Below are positions 15,511 to 24,900 of a stretch of DNA of 36,784 nucleotides, in pieces; positions within the stretch are counted from its first letter, which is position 1; every line of letters begins with the position of its first letter. Both the position numbers and the translations under genes were made by a program. Source of the DNA: Candidatus Chloroploca mongolica. GTDB lineage: Bacteria > Chloroflexota > Chloroflexia > Chloroflexales > Chloroflexaceae. Below the pieces are notes generated by a model, which did not search any database, was not told where the DNA came from, and saw only the letters and a program-made list of their open reading frames with translations. The DNA is taken from contig NZ_SIJK02000051.1 of NCBI RefSeq assembly GCF_004762035.2, forward strand, positions 1-36,784. The letters are read 5' to 3'.

Positions 15511-18500
15511 ATGTCCATTGCCCGCCACCACACCGAATGGCTTGCTCTCGTCGATATCTCGGGGCCGTTCCTCGCGCTGCCGGTGCTCGCCCGCGTCTTC
15601 CCCCAGGGGCTCGATGCGCCCGACGCCGACGTGGCCCGCGAACTGCGCCTGGCCTATGATGAGTGGCTCGACAATACCGGTGGCCTGCAACCCGATCCGG
15701 CGCTCCACCGCACCTGGGTCGAATGGGTGTTGCGGCGTGTGCTGGAGATGCCAGACGTGGTGGTGCGAGGATTGGGGATCGGGGATCGGGGATCGGGTTT
15801 CCCTGCCATTGATCCGGCCCTGGAAGGACGGCTAACGGTACAAGTGCCCGAGCACGGCGAGATCTTGCGCCCCGACTTCGTGATCGCTGAGCCGGCGTCC
15901 GACCCGATCCCTGACTCCCGATCCCCGATCCCCAGAGTGCTGGTCGTCGTCGTCCCGTCCAGGCAGGGCCTGGAAAAGCCCATGGCCCGCACGGCATGGC
16001 AAGCCTCGCCCGCCACGCGCATGATGACCCTCCTGCGCGGCGCAGGCGTGCGCCTCGGGTTGCTCACCAACGGCGAGCAGTGGATGCTGATCGACCGCCC
16101 CGCCGACGAGAACGTCACTACCGGCTTCACCTCGTGGTACGCCCGCCTCTGGCTCGATGAGCCGCTGACCCTGCGCGCCTTCCGCTCGCTCCTCGGCGCC
16201 CATCGCCTCTTCGGCGTACCCGACGACCGCACCCTTGAGGCCCTGCTCACCGCCAGCGCCGACGACCGCCAGGAGGTCACCGACCAGCTCGGCTACCAGG
16301 TACGCCGCGCCGTCGAACTACTCGTGCAGGCAATCGACGTGGCCGACCAGAACGCCGGCCGTGACCTCCTCACCGAGGTGCCCGAGGAGCAACTCTACGA
16401 GGCGGCCCTGACCGTGATGATGCGCCTTGTCTTCCTGCTCTTCGCCGAAGAGCAGAACCTGCTCCTCCTGGGCGACGATATCTACGATCGGCACTACGCC
16501 GTCTCGACGCTGTTGGAGGCGCTACGCACGGACGCCGACAGCCACGGCGAGGAGGTGCTGGAGCGCCGCCACGACGCCTGGGGCCGCCTCCTGGCGATCT
16601 TCCGCGCCGTTTATGCCGGCTTCGACCACGATCGGCTTGATATGCCCGCCTATGGCGGCAGCCTGTTCAGCCCCGACCGCTATCCGTTCCTTGAAGGCCG
16701 CCCCCTGGGCACAAGCTGGCGCGAGACGCCGGCCCACCCCCTGCCGATCTCCAACCGGGTCGTACTGCATCTGCTGGAGGCGCTCCAGGTGCTGCGCGTG
16801 AAGGTGCGCGAGGGCGCGCCCCAGGAGACGCGCCGGGTCTCGTTCCGCGCCCTCGACATTGAGCAGATCGGCCATGTCTACGAGGGCCTGCTCGACCACA
16901 CCGCCGTGCGTGCAAAGGAGCCGGTGCTCGGCCTGGCGGGCACCCGCGAGCAGGAACCCGAGGTGGCGCTTTCGCGCCTGGAGACGCTCGTAGGGATCGG
17001 GGATCAGGGATCAGGGATCGGGAAGAGCGCGGTGGCCGATCCCGTATCCCCGATCCCCGATCCCCTCCTGGCCTTCCTCAAGGAGCAAACCGGCCGCTCC
17101 GAGGGCGCGCTGAAGAAGGCATGGAAAGCCCAGCCCGACGTCTTTCGCGCGGCTCTTTTGCGCGGTGCCTGCGGCAACGACGAGGCACTCTACGCCCGCG
17201 TGCTGCCCTTCGCCGGCCTCATCCGCGACGATGACTACGGTCGCCCGACGGTGATTTCTGCCGGCAGCGTCTACGTCACCACGGGCAACGAGCGCCGCGC
17301 CACCGGCACGCACTACACGCCACGCTCGCTCACCGAACCCATTGTCCAGCACACGCTGGAGCCCCTGGTCTACGTCGGCCCCGCCGAGGGTCTGCCCAAA
17401 GAGCAGTGGAAGCTACGCCCCGCCGCCGATCTGCTCAAGCTGACGGTTTGTGATATGGCGATGGGCAGCGGCGCATTTCTCGTACAGGCGTGCCGTTACC
17501 TGAGTGAGCGACTGCTGGAGGCCTGGGCGTTTGCGGAGGGGTCGGGGATCGGGGATCGGGGGTCGGGGATCGGGGGTCGGGGGTCGGGGGTCGGGGATCG
17601 GGGATCGGGACGCTTGCGTAAGGATAATTCAGATGGCAATTCAGACGTATCGCGACCTCGAGGTGTGGCAGCGGGCGATGGACTTGGCCGAGGAGGTCTA
17701 TCAGCAGACACAGAATTTTCCACGGGAGGAGCTGTACGGGCTGACGAGCCAGATCCGACGGGCGGTAGTCTCGGTGCCGGCGAATATCGCCGAGGGCTAC
17801 GGACGGATTCATCGCAAGGAGTATATCCATCATCTCTCGATCGCGCAGGGCTCGCTCCAGGAGGCGGAGACGCAGCTCCAGATTACCGTGCGACTCCAGT
17901 ACCTGGATCGCGAGCAGGTCAAGCGGGCCTGGAACCTGATGCAGGACGTCGGGAAGATGTTGCGGCGTCTGATGCTCTCGCTCTCAGAGAAGAAGACTCA
18001 GCCCAAAGACCCGAGGCCCGAGACCCAAGACCCGGGGTCCGAAGGCTGATCACTCCCGAAGGCTTCCTCACCACCAACCCCGACGACGCCATCCCCGCCG
18101 ACCCCGCCGAGCGCCTGGTCTTCGCCCGCCGCCTCGTGGCCGATCGTTGCCTCTATGGCGTGGACAAGAACCCCCTCGCCGTGGAGATGGCCAAGCTCTC
18201 GCTCTGGCTGATCACGCTTGCCAAAGGGCGGCCGTTCTCGTTCCTCGACCACGCCCTGCGCGCCGGCGACTCGCTGCTCGGCATCAGCGACGTGGAACAG
18301 TTGATGAACTGGTCGCTCCGCAAGGGCGACGAGGCAAAGCCCGTCCAGATACCCTTGATCCGCCACCAGGTCGAAGAGGCGCTAGAGGTAGCATTACGCG
18401 AGCGGCGCAAGATCGCCGGCACGCTGGTGCGCGAGGCCCGCGACGCCGACCTCAAGGCCGGTTGGCTGAGCACTGCCGAGTCTGCCCTGGCCCTCGTGCG

Positions 18501-20670
18501 CCTCGGCGCGGATCTCCTTGTTGCCGCCGAGCTTGTGCCCGACAAGAGTGTGCGCGAGACGCTGCGGAAGGACTGGCTCGCCCGCTATTCGCTGCTGCTC
18601 AGCGCTGCCGAAGACACCCGTGCCGGCAAGTTCACAATCGGCGGGCAGACTGATGCCGCCAATCGTGGCGCCTTTGCTCAGTTGCGTGCCGAGGCTGAGC
18701 GCTATTTGCAGGGCCGGCGGCCGTTTCATTGGCCGGTTGAGTTTCCTGAGGTCTTCGACCTGATCCTGGAAGAGCGCTCTATCGAGCAGACGCTTGACGA
18801 GGCAAAGGCTGGCAAGCTGAGCGTCGAGAGTCCTTCGCCGGGCTTCAGCGCGGTGGTGGGTAACCCGCCGTTTATGGGAGGATCAAAGATAACGGGGGCT
18901 TTAGGAGAGAACTATCGGGAACTAATAGTTCGAGAACTAGCTGGTGGGGCAAAAGGAAAAGCCGATCTTTGTGCTTATTTTATGTTACGTGCTAAGAATC
19001 TATTAAGCCCTTGGGGTGGTTTTGGTTTGATTATGACAAACTCTATTTCGCAGGGTGATAATCGATTAGTTAGTATTGATTATATAACAAAAAATAAGGG
19101 GAAGATAATTCGGGCTTGGTCGAATTGGACATGGCCTGGTCCTGCTGGTGTTACAGTAGCACTTGTTTGGGTTTCTCTGGCGCAGTGGAGCGGAACTTTC
19201 GTACTGGATGGTAGCCACGTGGCTGGCATTACCCCTTTTCTTACCATAGCGAACGACATAGGCTTTCAAAAGACGCCACAGTACTTAAAGCAAAATGAAC
19301 TTTTGTCCTTTAGAGGTACCGAGATTAAGGGCCTGGGCTTTGTGCTCGACCCATTAGAGGCGCATGCGATACTTGAGCAGGAACCGTCAAGCAAAGACGT
19401 AATATTCCCATACCTTACTGGGGAAGATCTGAACTCTCGGCCAGATCAGTCTGCAAGCCGAATGGTTATCAATTTTCATAACTGGGATTTTGAACGTGCA
19501 AATCAGTACCAACGATGCATGCAGATTGTAACTGAGAAAGTCAAGCCTTATCGAGAAACAATAACAAAGCAGATACACGAATCAGATTACTGGAAGTTTT
19601 GGGATAAGCGGTTGGACTGCTATGCGCGAATCGCAGGAATGCGCCGTGTACTCGTTCGTTCTCAAGTTGGCAATAGACACAGTATGACTTTCCAACCAAC
19701 GAATATCGTCTTTTCTCATAAAGTTTTAGTTTTTATTAGGGATGCTTATTCCGATTTTTCAGTTCTACAATCATCACTTCACGAGGAGTGGGCCAGACAC
19801 TATAGTGGCGCCTCTTTGCGAACCGATATGTGCTATTCAACCAAACAATGTCTTGAAACATTCGCTTTTCCTGAGTTTCAGGACGACAGTGGGCAAAAAA
19901 TCACCAACCTCTCATCATCAAGTAGAAACTATTTAGAGAGCATCGGCGAAAAGTACTATGAATACCGCTATTCTGTTGCCTTAGAGCGAAATGAAGGCTT
20001 AACCAAAACCTACAACCGCTTCCACAACCCCCAAGAGGCGAGCGAGGACATCGCCGAACTACGGCGCTTGCACGTTGAGATGGACAACGCCGTGGCGGCG
20101 GCATACGGGTGGTCGGATCTGGAATTAGACCACGGTTTCCACGAGACAAAGCAGGGGCTACGCTACACCATCAGCGAAGCGGCGCGGCGGGCGGTGCTGG
20201 ATCGACTGCTGGCGCTGAACCATGCGCGTTATGCCGAGGAGGTGGCGGCAGGGCTGCATGAGAAGAAGAAGGGATCGGGGGCCGGGGATCGGGGATCGGG
20301 GAAGCGCAAGAGGGCCGATGGCGCTATGGCGAATAGTGCTGGCTCTGAAATGCACGTTGGTCCCCGATCTCTAGCCCCCGATCCTCAGCTCACCCTAGAC
20401 TTTTTCGGGGCACCCGAGGGCGAGCAGAGCGTGTTGCAAGCGAACAGAGACGAGGGCCAGCCCCCCGATCCCCAATCCCTAATCCCCGAACCCTACGTGC
20501 GGCTCAAGGCCATCCTCTCCCAGCGCGGCTCCCTGGCCAACGGCGACGTCCAGGCGGCCCTCGGCGTAGATGGCGAGACGGCGCGGGCGTTGCTCCAGCG
20601 GTTGGTAGACGAAGGACTGGCGACCGTCGAGGGGCAGCGGCGCGGGACGCGGTATGTGAGGAGGGGGTAG
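15511..20670 (+). CDS. drmMI: DrmMI: class 1 DISARM adenine-N6 DNA methyltransferase, with large in-frame insertions
   Basis: The protein is 1719 aa. Motif I DMAMGSGAFLVQA lies at ~648, LYGVDKNPLAVEMAKLSLWL follows the insertion, and catalytic motif IV NPPF is at 1118-1121, so this is a gamma-type N6-adenine methylase like PglX/Eco57I-type enzymes. Next come a target-recognition region (~1125-1500), a conserved YNRFHNPQEAS tail and a C-terminal winged-helix-like segment (~1660-1719). The enzyme would mark host DNA so that DISARM ignores it. Oddities: residues ~677-846 are a low-complexity insertion (GSGIGDRGSG and a Gly/Ala/Arg run) that is the overprint of a complete four-helix gene in another frame. 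Further GGGGATC/GATCCCC tracts insert at ~88-95, 131-141, 495-518, 1588-1598 and 1650-1660. The target-recognition stretch is AT-richer than its flanks. The frame stays intact throughout, so it could be active. ATG 15511 has no strong ribosome site. Confidence 0.88.
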   Translation: MSIARHHTEWLALVDISGPFLALPVLARVFPQGLDAPDADVARELRLAYDEWLDNTGGLQPDPALHRTWVEWVLRRVLEMPDVVVRGLGIGDRGSGFPAIDPALEGRLTVQVPEHGEILRPDFVIAEPASDPIPDSRSPIPRVLVVVVPSRQGLEKPMARTAWQASPATRMMTLLRGAGVRLGLLTNGEQWMLIDRPADENVTTGFTSWYARLWLDEPLTLRAFRSLLGAHRLFGVPDDRTLEALLTASADDRQEVTDQLGYQVRRAVELLVQAIDVADQNAGRDLLTEVPEEQLYEAALTVMMRLVFLLFAEEQNLLLLGDDIYDRHYAVSTLLEALRTDADSHGEEVLERRHDAWGRLLAIFRAVYAGFDHDRLDMPAYGGSLFSPDRYPFLEGRPLGTSWRETPAHPLPISNRVVLHLLEALQVLRVKVREGAPQETRRVSFRALDIEQIGHVYEGLLDHTAVRAKEPVLGLAGTREQEPEVALSRLETLVGIGDQGSGIGKSAVADPVSPIPDPLLAFLKEQTGRSEGALKKAWKAQPDVFRAALLRGACGNDEALYARVLPFAGLIRDDDYGRPTVISAGSVYVTTGNERRATGTHYTPRSLTEPIVQHTLEPLVYVGPAEGLPKEQWKLRPAADLLKLTVCDMAMGSGAFLVQACRYLSERLLEAWAFAEGSGIGDRGSGIGGRGSGVGDRGSGRLRKDNSDGNSDVSRPRGVAAGDGLGRGGLSADTEFSTGGAVRADEPDPTGGSLGAGEYRRGLRTDSSQGVYPSSLDRAGLAPGGGDAAPDYRATPVPGSRAGQAGLEPDAGRREDVAASDALALREEDSAQRPEARDPRPGVRRLITPEGFLTTNPDDAIPADPAERLVFARRLVADRCLYGVDKNPLAVEMAKLSLWLITLAKGRPFSFLDHALRAGDSLLGISDVEQLMNWSLRKGDEAKPVQIPLIRHQVEEALEVALRERRKIAGTLVREARDADLKAGWLSTAESALALVRLGADLLVAAELVPDKSVRETLRKDWLARYSLLLSAAEDTRAGKFTIGGQTDAANRGAFAQLRAEAERYLQGRRPFHWPVEFPEVFDLILEERSIEQTLDEAKAGKLSVESPSPGFSAVVGNPPFMGGSKITGALGENYRELIVRELAGGAKGKADLCAYFMLRAKNLLSPWGGFGLIMTNSISQGDNRLVSIDYITKNKGKIIRAWSNWTWPGPAGVTVALVWVSLAQWSGTFVLDGSHVAGITPFLTIANDIGFQKTPQYLKQNELLSFRGTEIKGLGFVLDPLEAHAILEQEPSSKDVIFPYLTGEDLNSRPDQSASRMVINFHNWDFERANQYQRCMQIVTEKVKPYRETITKQIHESDYWKFWDKRLDCYARIAGMRRVLVRSQVGNRHSMTFQPTNIVFSHKVLVFIRDAYSDFSVLQSSLHEEWARHYSGASLRTDMCYSTKQCLETFAFPEFQDDSGQKITNLSSSSRNYLESIGEKYYEYRYSVALERNEGLTKTYNRFHNPQEASEDIAELRRLHVEMDNAVAAAYGWSDLELDHGFHETKQGLRYTISEAARRAVLDRLLALNHARYAEEVAAGLHEKKKGSGAGDRGSGKRKRADGAMANSAGSEMHVGPRSLAPDPQLTLDFFGAPEGEQSVLQANRDEGQPPDPQSLIPEPYVRLKAILSQRGSLANGDVQAALGVDGETARALLQRLVDEGLATVEGQRRGTRYVRRG
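15774..15933. repeat. GGGGATC tract pair 1 (in drmMI)
   Basis: (GGGGATC)3 at 15774-15797 is followed by the complementary tract CCCGATCCC...GATCCCC at 15903-15933. Both are within the drmMI reading frame (LGIGDRGSG and DPIPDSRSPIP) and add residues without breaking it. Confidence 0.85.
16993..17065. repeat. GGGGATC tract pair 2, hairpin-forming (in drmMI)
   Basis: G-rich tract 16993-17023 (GGGATCGGGGATCAGGGATC) is followed after 14 bases by its C-rich complement at 17038-17065. This would give a stable long hairpin in the drmMI mRNA. In protein it reads GIGDQGSGIGKSAVADPVSP. Confidence 0.85.
17537..18038. repeat. GGGGTCG/GGGGATC tract pair 3, enclosing the nested four-helix gene
   Basis: A ~70-base G-rich tract (17537-17610, alternating GGGGATC and GGGGGTC) precedes the nested gene. 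A C-rich tract of GACCCGAGG/GACCCGGGG units (18008-18038) overlaps its 3' end. The two are partly complementary and could pair across the inserted gene, as in intervening sequences of 23S rRNA. Confidence 0.8.
17633..18049 (+). CDS. Four-helix bundle protein (23S rRNA IVP family) nested inside drmMI in another frame
   Basis: This 138-aa protein starts at ATG 17633 (MAIQTYRDLEVWQRAMDLAE) with AAGGAT eight bases upstream, so it has its own translation signal. The sequence NFPREELYGLTSQIRRAVVS, VPANIAEGYGR, IAQGSLQEAETQLQ is the full family pattern of the S23/IVP four-helix bundle proteins (TIGR02436/PF05635). The family is known from intervening sequences in 23S rRNA genes and is structurally related to the DGR accessory protein Avd. 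It is encoded wholly inside drmMI, one frame away, and the drmMI frame has no stop across it. G-rich and C-rich tracts flank it. This looks like an intervening-sequence element that landed between methylase motifs I and IV and stayed because it kept both frames open. Function is unknown. Confidence 0.9.
   Translation: MAIQTYRDLEVWQRAMDLAEEVYQQTQNFPREELYGLTSQIRRAVVSVPANIAEGYGRIHRKEYIHHLSIAQGSLQEAETQLQITVRLQYLDREQVKRAWNLMQDVGKMLRRLMLSLSEKKTQPKDPRPETQDPGSEG
18870..20020. other. AT-richer segment of drmMI covering the target-recognition region
   Basis: Immediately after the NPPF motif the composition drops from strongly GC-rich to clearly AT-rich with A/T-ending codons (for example ATATAACAAAAAATAAGG near 19081). 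It returns to GC-rich at about 20020, before the conserved YNRFHNP tail. The boundaries coincide with the specificity part of this enzyme class, suggesting replacement of the recognition domain by recombination with an unrelated allele. Confidence 0.65.
20271..20493. repeat. GGGGATC tract group 4 (3' part of drmMI)
   Basis: G-rich tract 20271-20302 is followed by C-rich tracts 20361-20385 and 20461-20493, all in the drmMI frame (KGSGAGDRGSGK, SLAPDPQ, PPDPQSLIPEP). They separate the conserved C-terminal region from the terminal winged-helix-like segment. Confidence 0.8.
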
Positions 20671-20672
20671 AG

Positions 20673-21845
20673 ATGATCCGTGCAGTTCTTCCTTTTAATA
20701 CGATACATCTACGCCGGCGAAGGTATATTGAATTAAATGTCCCACGAGGCCCAGCCCCTGCCGTGCCTGATGAGCTTATCTATGCACCAATCCACCATCT
20801 CGCCCAGGCTCACTCTAGCACTTATCCTTTCCGGATGTTTCGTTTGCTGCACGTTGCTGGATTAAAAATGCTGCAACCGCGGCGACTAACCATGCCTTCG
20901 CAAACATTAGTGGCAGCTGGCGGGCTATACATGGCTCTTGACCAAGATCATCCAGACCTGGCATATCAAGATTTGTTCGGAGATTTCACTTCAGGTTTCA
21001 GCCATCAGTTTGGTGTGGCACTGGCAACAATGATTATTTCTGAAGCATATGGCGTAGCATGGGATAGCTTTGTACCTATTGCCGTACGCGGCCGGAAAGT
21101 TCTCGATTACATCGCACCTTTGGGAGGCAATGAGGGGTACGTTCAACTGGAGGCAAAGGGAGTTGCTGGTAGTCCATCAGCAGCGCGCAGCGACATTATT
21201 GCGAAAAAGGTCCAGGTAAGATCAACTTTGTCGCCTCAATTTGAGCCCTGTGCAATGCTCGGGGTAATAGTGTCTGCAGGACGACCAGGTAGCAGGAGGA
21301 GAGCAAGGGGACGGATAGATATTGTGGATCCAGCTTTTGGCGAGCCACCTGACCTTCGTAACGAAGCTCTTGTACTGGCAAACAAGTATCTACATTACGT
21401 AGGCGTTGCTCTCTTCGCTGGACTTTATTCAGTCGCCGATGAACTTCTACGGCGCGCCAAGCTTTTACTACAAGGTTCCTCGGATACTACACCTCGTACA
21501 ATTATTGTAGAAGAAGCATCTGGTGCATTTCGTGACTGGGGTGGGTTAAGTACTGTAGGTGTACAATGGCGACTTGGGCTAGAGGATGATCCAGCAGAAG
21601 ATACTTGGTTCCACCACGGCGTGGATCTAGGAAAACTTCGACCCATTGTGGAAAAGGGCATCGTATTTGAGGCCGATTCCTTTCACGACGACCGCGACAT
21701 AATATCAGGCGATGACGACAATGTAGTTAGCGTATTGCCAGATGGCTCCATCTTCGGTATTAGCAGAGGCCCTCGTGACGGGTTAGTTCGTTTTAAACGA
21801 GGTTCTGATCAACTATCACAATTAGATGTTGTCCGAATACAGTGA
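20673..21845 (+). CDS. Unrecognised 390-aa protein, possible PD-(D/E)XK nuclease fold
   Basis: ATG 20673 lies two bases after the drmMI stop, with GGAGGGGG inside the end of drmMI as ribosome site, so translation is probably coupled. I do not recognise the family. VLDYIAPLGGNEGYVQLEAK gives Asp145, Glu160 and Lys162 with the spacing of a PD-(D/E)XK nuclease core, preceded by a helical segment (GVALATMIISEAYG). That assignment is inference from one motif. The C-terminal part (VVSVLPDGSIFGISRGPRDG) looks beta-rich. There is no signal peptide or membrane helix. Codon use is AT-richer than drmD or drmA and like the next gene, so the two probably arrived together. The position inside a DISARM operon suggests a defence role, perhaps as effector for the 1397-aa neighbour. 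Confidence 0.6.
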   Translation: MIRAVLPFNTIHLRRRRYIELNVPRGPAPAVPDELIYAPIHHLAQAHSSTYPFRMFRLLHVAGLKMLQPRRLTMPSQTLVAAGGLYMALDQDHPDLAYQDLFGDFTSGFSHQFGVALATMIISEAYGVAWDSFVPIAVRGRKVLDYIAPLGGNEGYVQLEAKGVAGSPSAARSDIIAKKVQVRSTLSPQFEPCAMLGVIVSAGRPGSRRRARGRIDIVDPAFGEPPDLRNEALVLANKYLHYVGVALFAGLYSVADELLRRAKLLLQGSSDTTPRTIIVEEASGAFRDWGGLSTVGVQWRLGLEDDPAEDTWFHHGVDLGKLRPIVEKGIVFEADSFHDDRDIISGDDDNVVSVLPDGSIFGISRGPRDGLVRFKRGSDQLSQLDVVRIQ

Positions 21846-21933
21846 CCGCAATATTTGAGACCATCTGGAGCAAACAGCAACCAAAGGATTAGAAACACGT
21901 CTGGGTGAAAACGGATAAGTACCGAGGAATGCT

Positions 21934-24900
21934 ATGACGCGTGAGGGATCTTCAGGAAGCCACACATCATTGACGTCTGAAGAGCTTACAAGACAAGCTC
22001 AAGCTAATCTTCGGCGAAGGGTGCAAGGCATCACTACGACGGCGCTAGGTGTAGCTGGTGTATCAACGCTCGTTCTACTTGCAGCAGGTAGCGTACTCCC
22101 ATTTGCCGTCGGCGGCTTTACTACTACGGTCGCTGTCAATTGGCTCATTGGGTTAGGTAGCAATGCCTTAGCTGGATGGCTTGCGGACTGGGCCAACCGT
22201 GCTGGTTCAAAGGCCGTATGGGAAGAGCGAGATGAACAGGAAGTTCTGCGCACCCTGGCAACTGATCTTCAGCAGCATTTATCGAATAATCGGGAGTTAC
22301 AAGATGAGGTTGCGCGTCTGCTAGAGGTAGTGGAAGTTTTGCCTGCTGCTATCGATGCCCTCGCGGGCCAAGCGGAACAGCAAAAGGTTCTTATTGAGGG
22401 CTTGCAGCGTGATCTACGCCGAAGTGATATCATTCAAGGCCGCCTATATCGTCAACTCATCGAGGCTTTAACGGAGCAAACCTCTATACTACGGCAGGAT
22501 ATTTCTCAGTTATCAATAGAACAAAGAGTATGGTTCGAGGCAATCCAACAAGATTTGTATCTACTCCACGCTCAAATCACACAAAGAATTTCGAGGGAGG
22601 ATCGGAGCATAGTTGGCTATATCAAGAACACTTATTGGAGAGAAGTTGTCCTATTTGTGGCACAGCGGGCGCGAGCTGCTCCTCTGGGACCGTTGGGGGT
22701 GCGCTACGATGATGTCATTCATAAGATTGACATGATTCTCGATCACGCCCCAGAGGCGTTAAGCGAGGTGGAAACTCTTGTTCTTCTAACTGCAGTTGCG
22801 ATCCCTCACTTATTCGAAGGAAGCGAAAACGAGCCGAGAGATATAGACGGGCCGCACCTTCGCGCTTTGGTTGAAAAACTTGTATTAGACACAAACTCTC
22901 CTCCTCAACTTGAGCAGGTCTTCAACGAAATTGGAATGGAGCTCGTTGCCGTTACACGTGGTCGCCAAGGGTTTGCGGTGGATGATATTGAATACGGACA
23001 ACGCTCTGTTCGCGGAGAAGTAGTACGCCCTCAACTTCTAAGCGCCTTACTTCATTTAGCTTCCACATTTAATATTGACCAAGTTACATTGCGGACGCCC
23101 CCTGCGACCCTCATGTTAAATTCCGAAGAACGTATCCTCTGGCTTCGTCAAATGTATGTGCGTAGCCTTACCGTTACCTCAAAGCAGGTGCAGGTGTATT
23201 TTGTCCTTCCAAAAGAATTCTCGAACCAATACAAGCCAATTGTAGTCGACCCTTTAGCGCAAGAGATAGAAGAACTTGTTTCCTTCTATTCCTATATCCT
23301 GTTTTCCGCCAATATTTACTTAGGATACCGACAACCATCAATTATAGAAGGGATGGTTCCTGTTATATCAAATGAGGATTGGCAACATTTAAAGCATTGG
23401 ATTGAGGTGCGCCACGCCCGAAGGTCGGAAGAGCGGTTGCATCATCAAGCGTGGGAGAGCCAACGTTTACGCGATACCCTTATCAAAGCCGATGTTGCTC
23501 TCGCAGAAGCAATGGAAACTTCTGGCGAGGCTTTAAAAGCGGCTACTATTTTTTCGCGAGTTACTGCTTGGCTTGCTCAGGAACGGGATGCATACCAAGC
23601 TGCACGCTTTGCCCGACAAGCGGCTCGTCTCTATACTAATATTGGCGATTTTTCTTCTGCCGTCGAGCAATACTTACTCCTAGCGAAGGTTTACTTTCAA
23701 GACACACTCTCACCAGAGTTGGCTCGGCAAGAAATACAAGAGGGAATGCGTATTGCTAATAATTTAGGAAGTGCGCCTCTGCTTATTCAATTAACTCTTG
23801 CACAGGCAAGAGTCGAATTTGCCTCACTCTCTGACCAGAACGTGGCGGTTTGCCTGCTTGAAGCAAAGCGTCTTGTGGGTGAATTAGCGAATGTCGAAGA
23901 ACAATCGCTTTTTGCGCAAGAGATTGCTTTACTGCATGCACGGTTTGCTTGCATATGGGAGGATTGGGCAACTGCCCGTCAAGTTCTCGAAGAAGTTGTC
24001 AGTGCATACCCCCCTTTATCAAGAGAGCTTAGACTTGAAGTTCTTGCGCTATTTCTGGCAGTATTAACCGAATGGAATGATTCAGGGACGGCCGACAAGG
24101 TCTACGCAACTGCTCTAGAGTTGATTGGTGATGCTGATCATCGACGTGCTGGATTGTTTCGCATGCAATACGCTGCAAGTTTAGCACGACGTGGCGACTT
24201 AGAAGCAGCATATACAACTTATCACGATGCTTTGCATAATCTAGACGGTGTGGCCGAGCAGTATGATTTGTGCCTTCTGTATCAGAACATGCAGAGCACA
24301 TTACTGCGATCTTCCGGCTCGTTCTATAAAGGAATGGACAAGTATGAGTCTACACGTATTGATTTATTTAACCGAACTAAGAGCCTTAACCGAGGCTATA
24401 GGCATGAGCAAGAAGCAGCCGAAAGTCTTGCGCAAGGCAAGTATCGTGACGTTATGCGACATCTACGCCTTGCGCTTTATCACTATTGGGCTGACGGTGC
24501 GCTATTTAGCATATTCGGAGTATATCAATTATTTGCTTCGCTCCACGAGACTACTGGCAAAACAGCAGATGCCCTCTTTGCCGCATTGCAATCTGGAGAG
24601 AAAAAGACAGTAGTCAGACTGAGTGAAAAGATTGCCAGTTTTGGTGATGCCAGAATAGTGGAATCAATAATCGCACAACTTATTCAAGGTCAGCCTACTC
24701 CTCGTGAGCTGTCATTAACAGCGGCTGCGTTGGGAGCTCTGGCAGACGTTGCACCTCCGGCAATGCTCGATCAAATCTTAAATTATCTAATCGGGTTGAC
24801 CCGTAATCCAATTCGGGTTGCGAAGCATGGTTATACCCGTCAGGAAGCACTAAAGTCTTTATCGGAGTTTGTACCACAACTTAATGAGATTCAGACGAAT

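Noticed and set aside
15511-20670. Stand-alone type IIG restriction-modification enzyme
   Set aside because: No N-terminal nuclease motif was recognised in the protein, and the gene order with drmD and drmABC fits the DISARM methylase.
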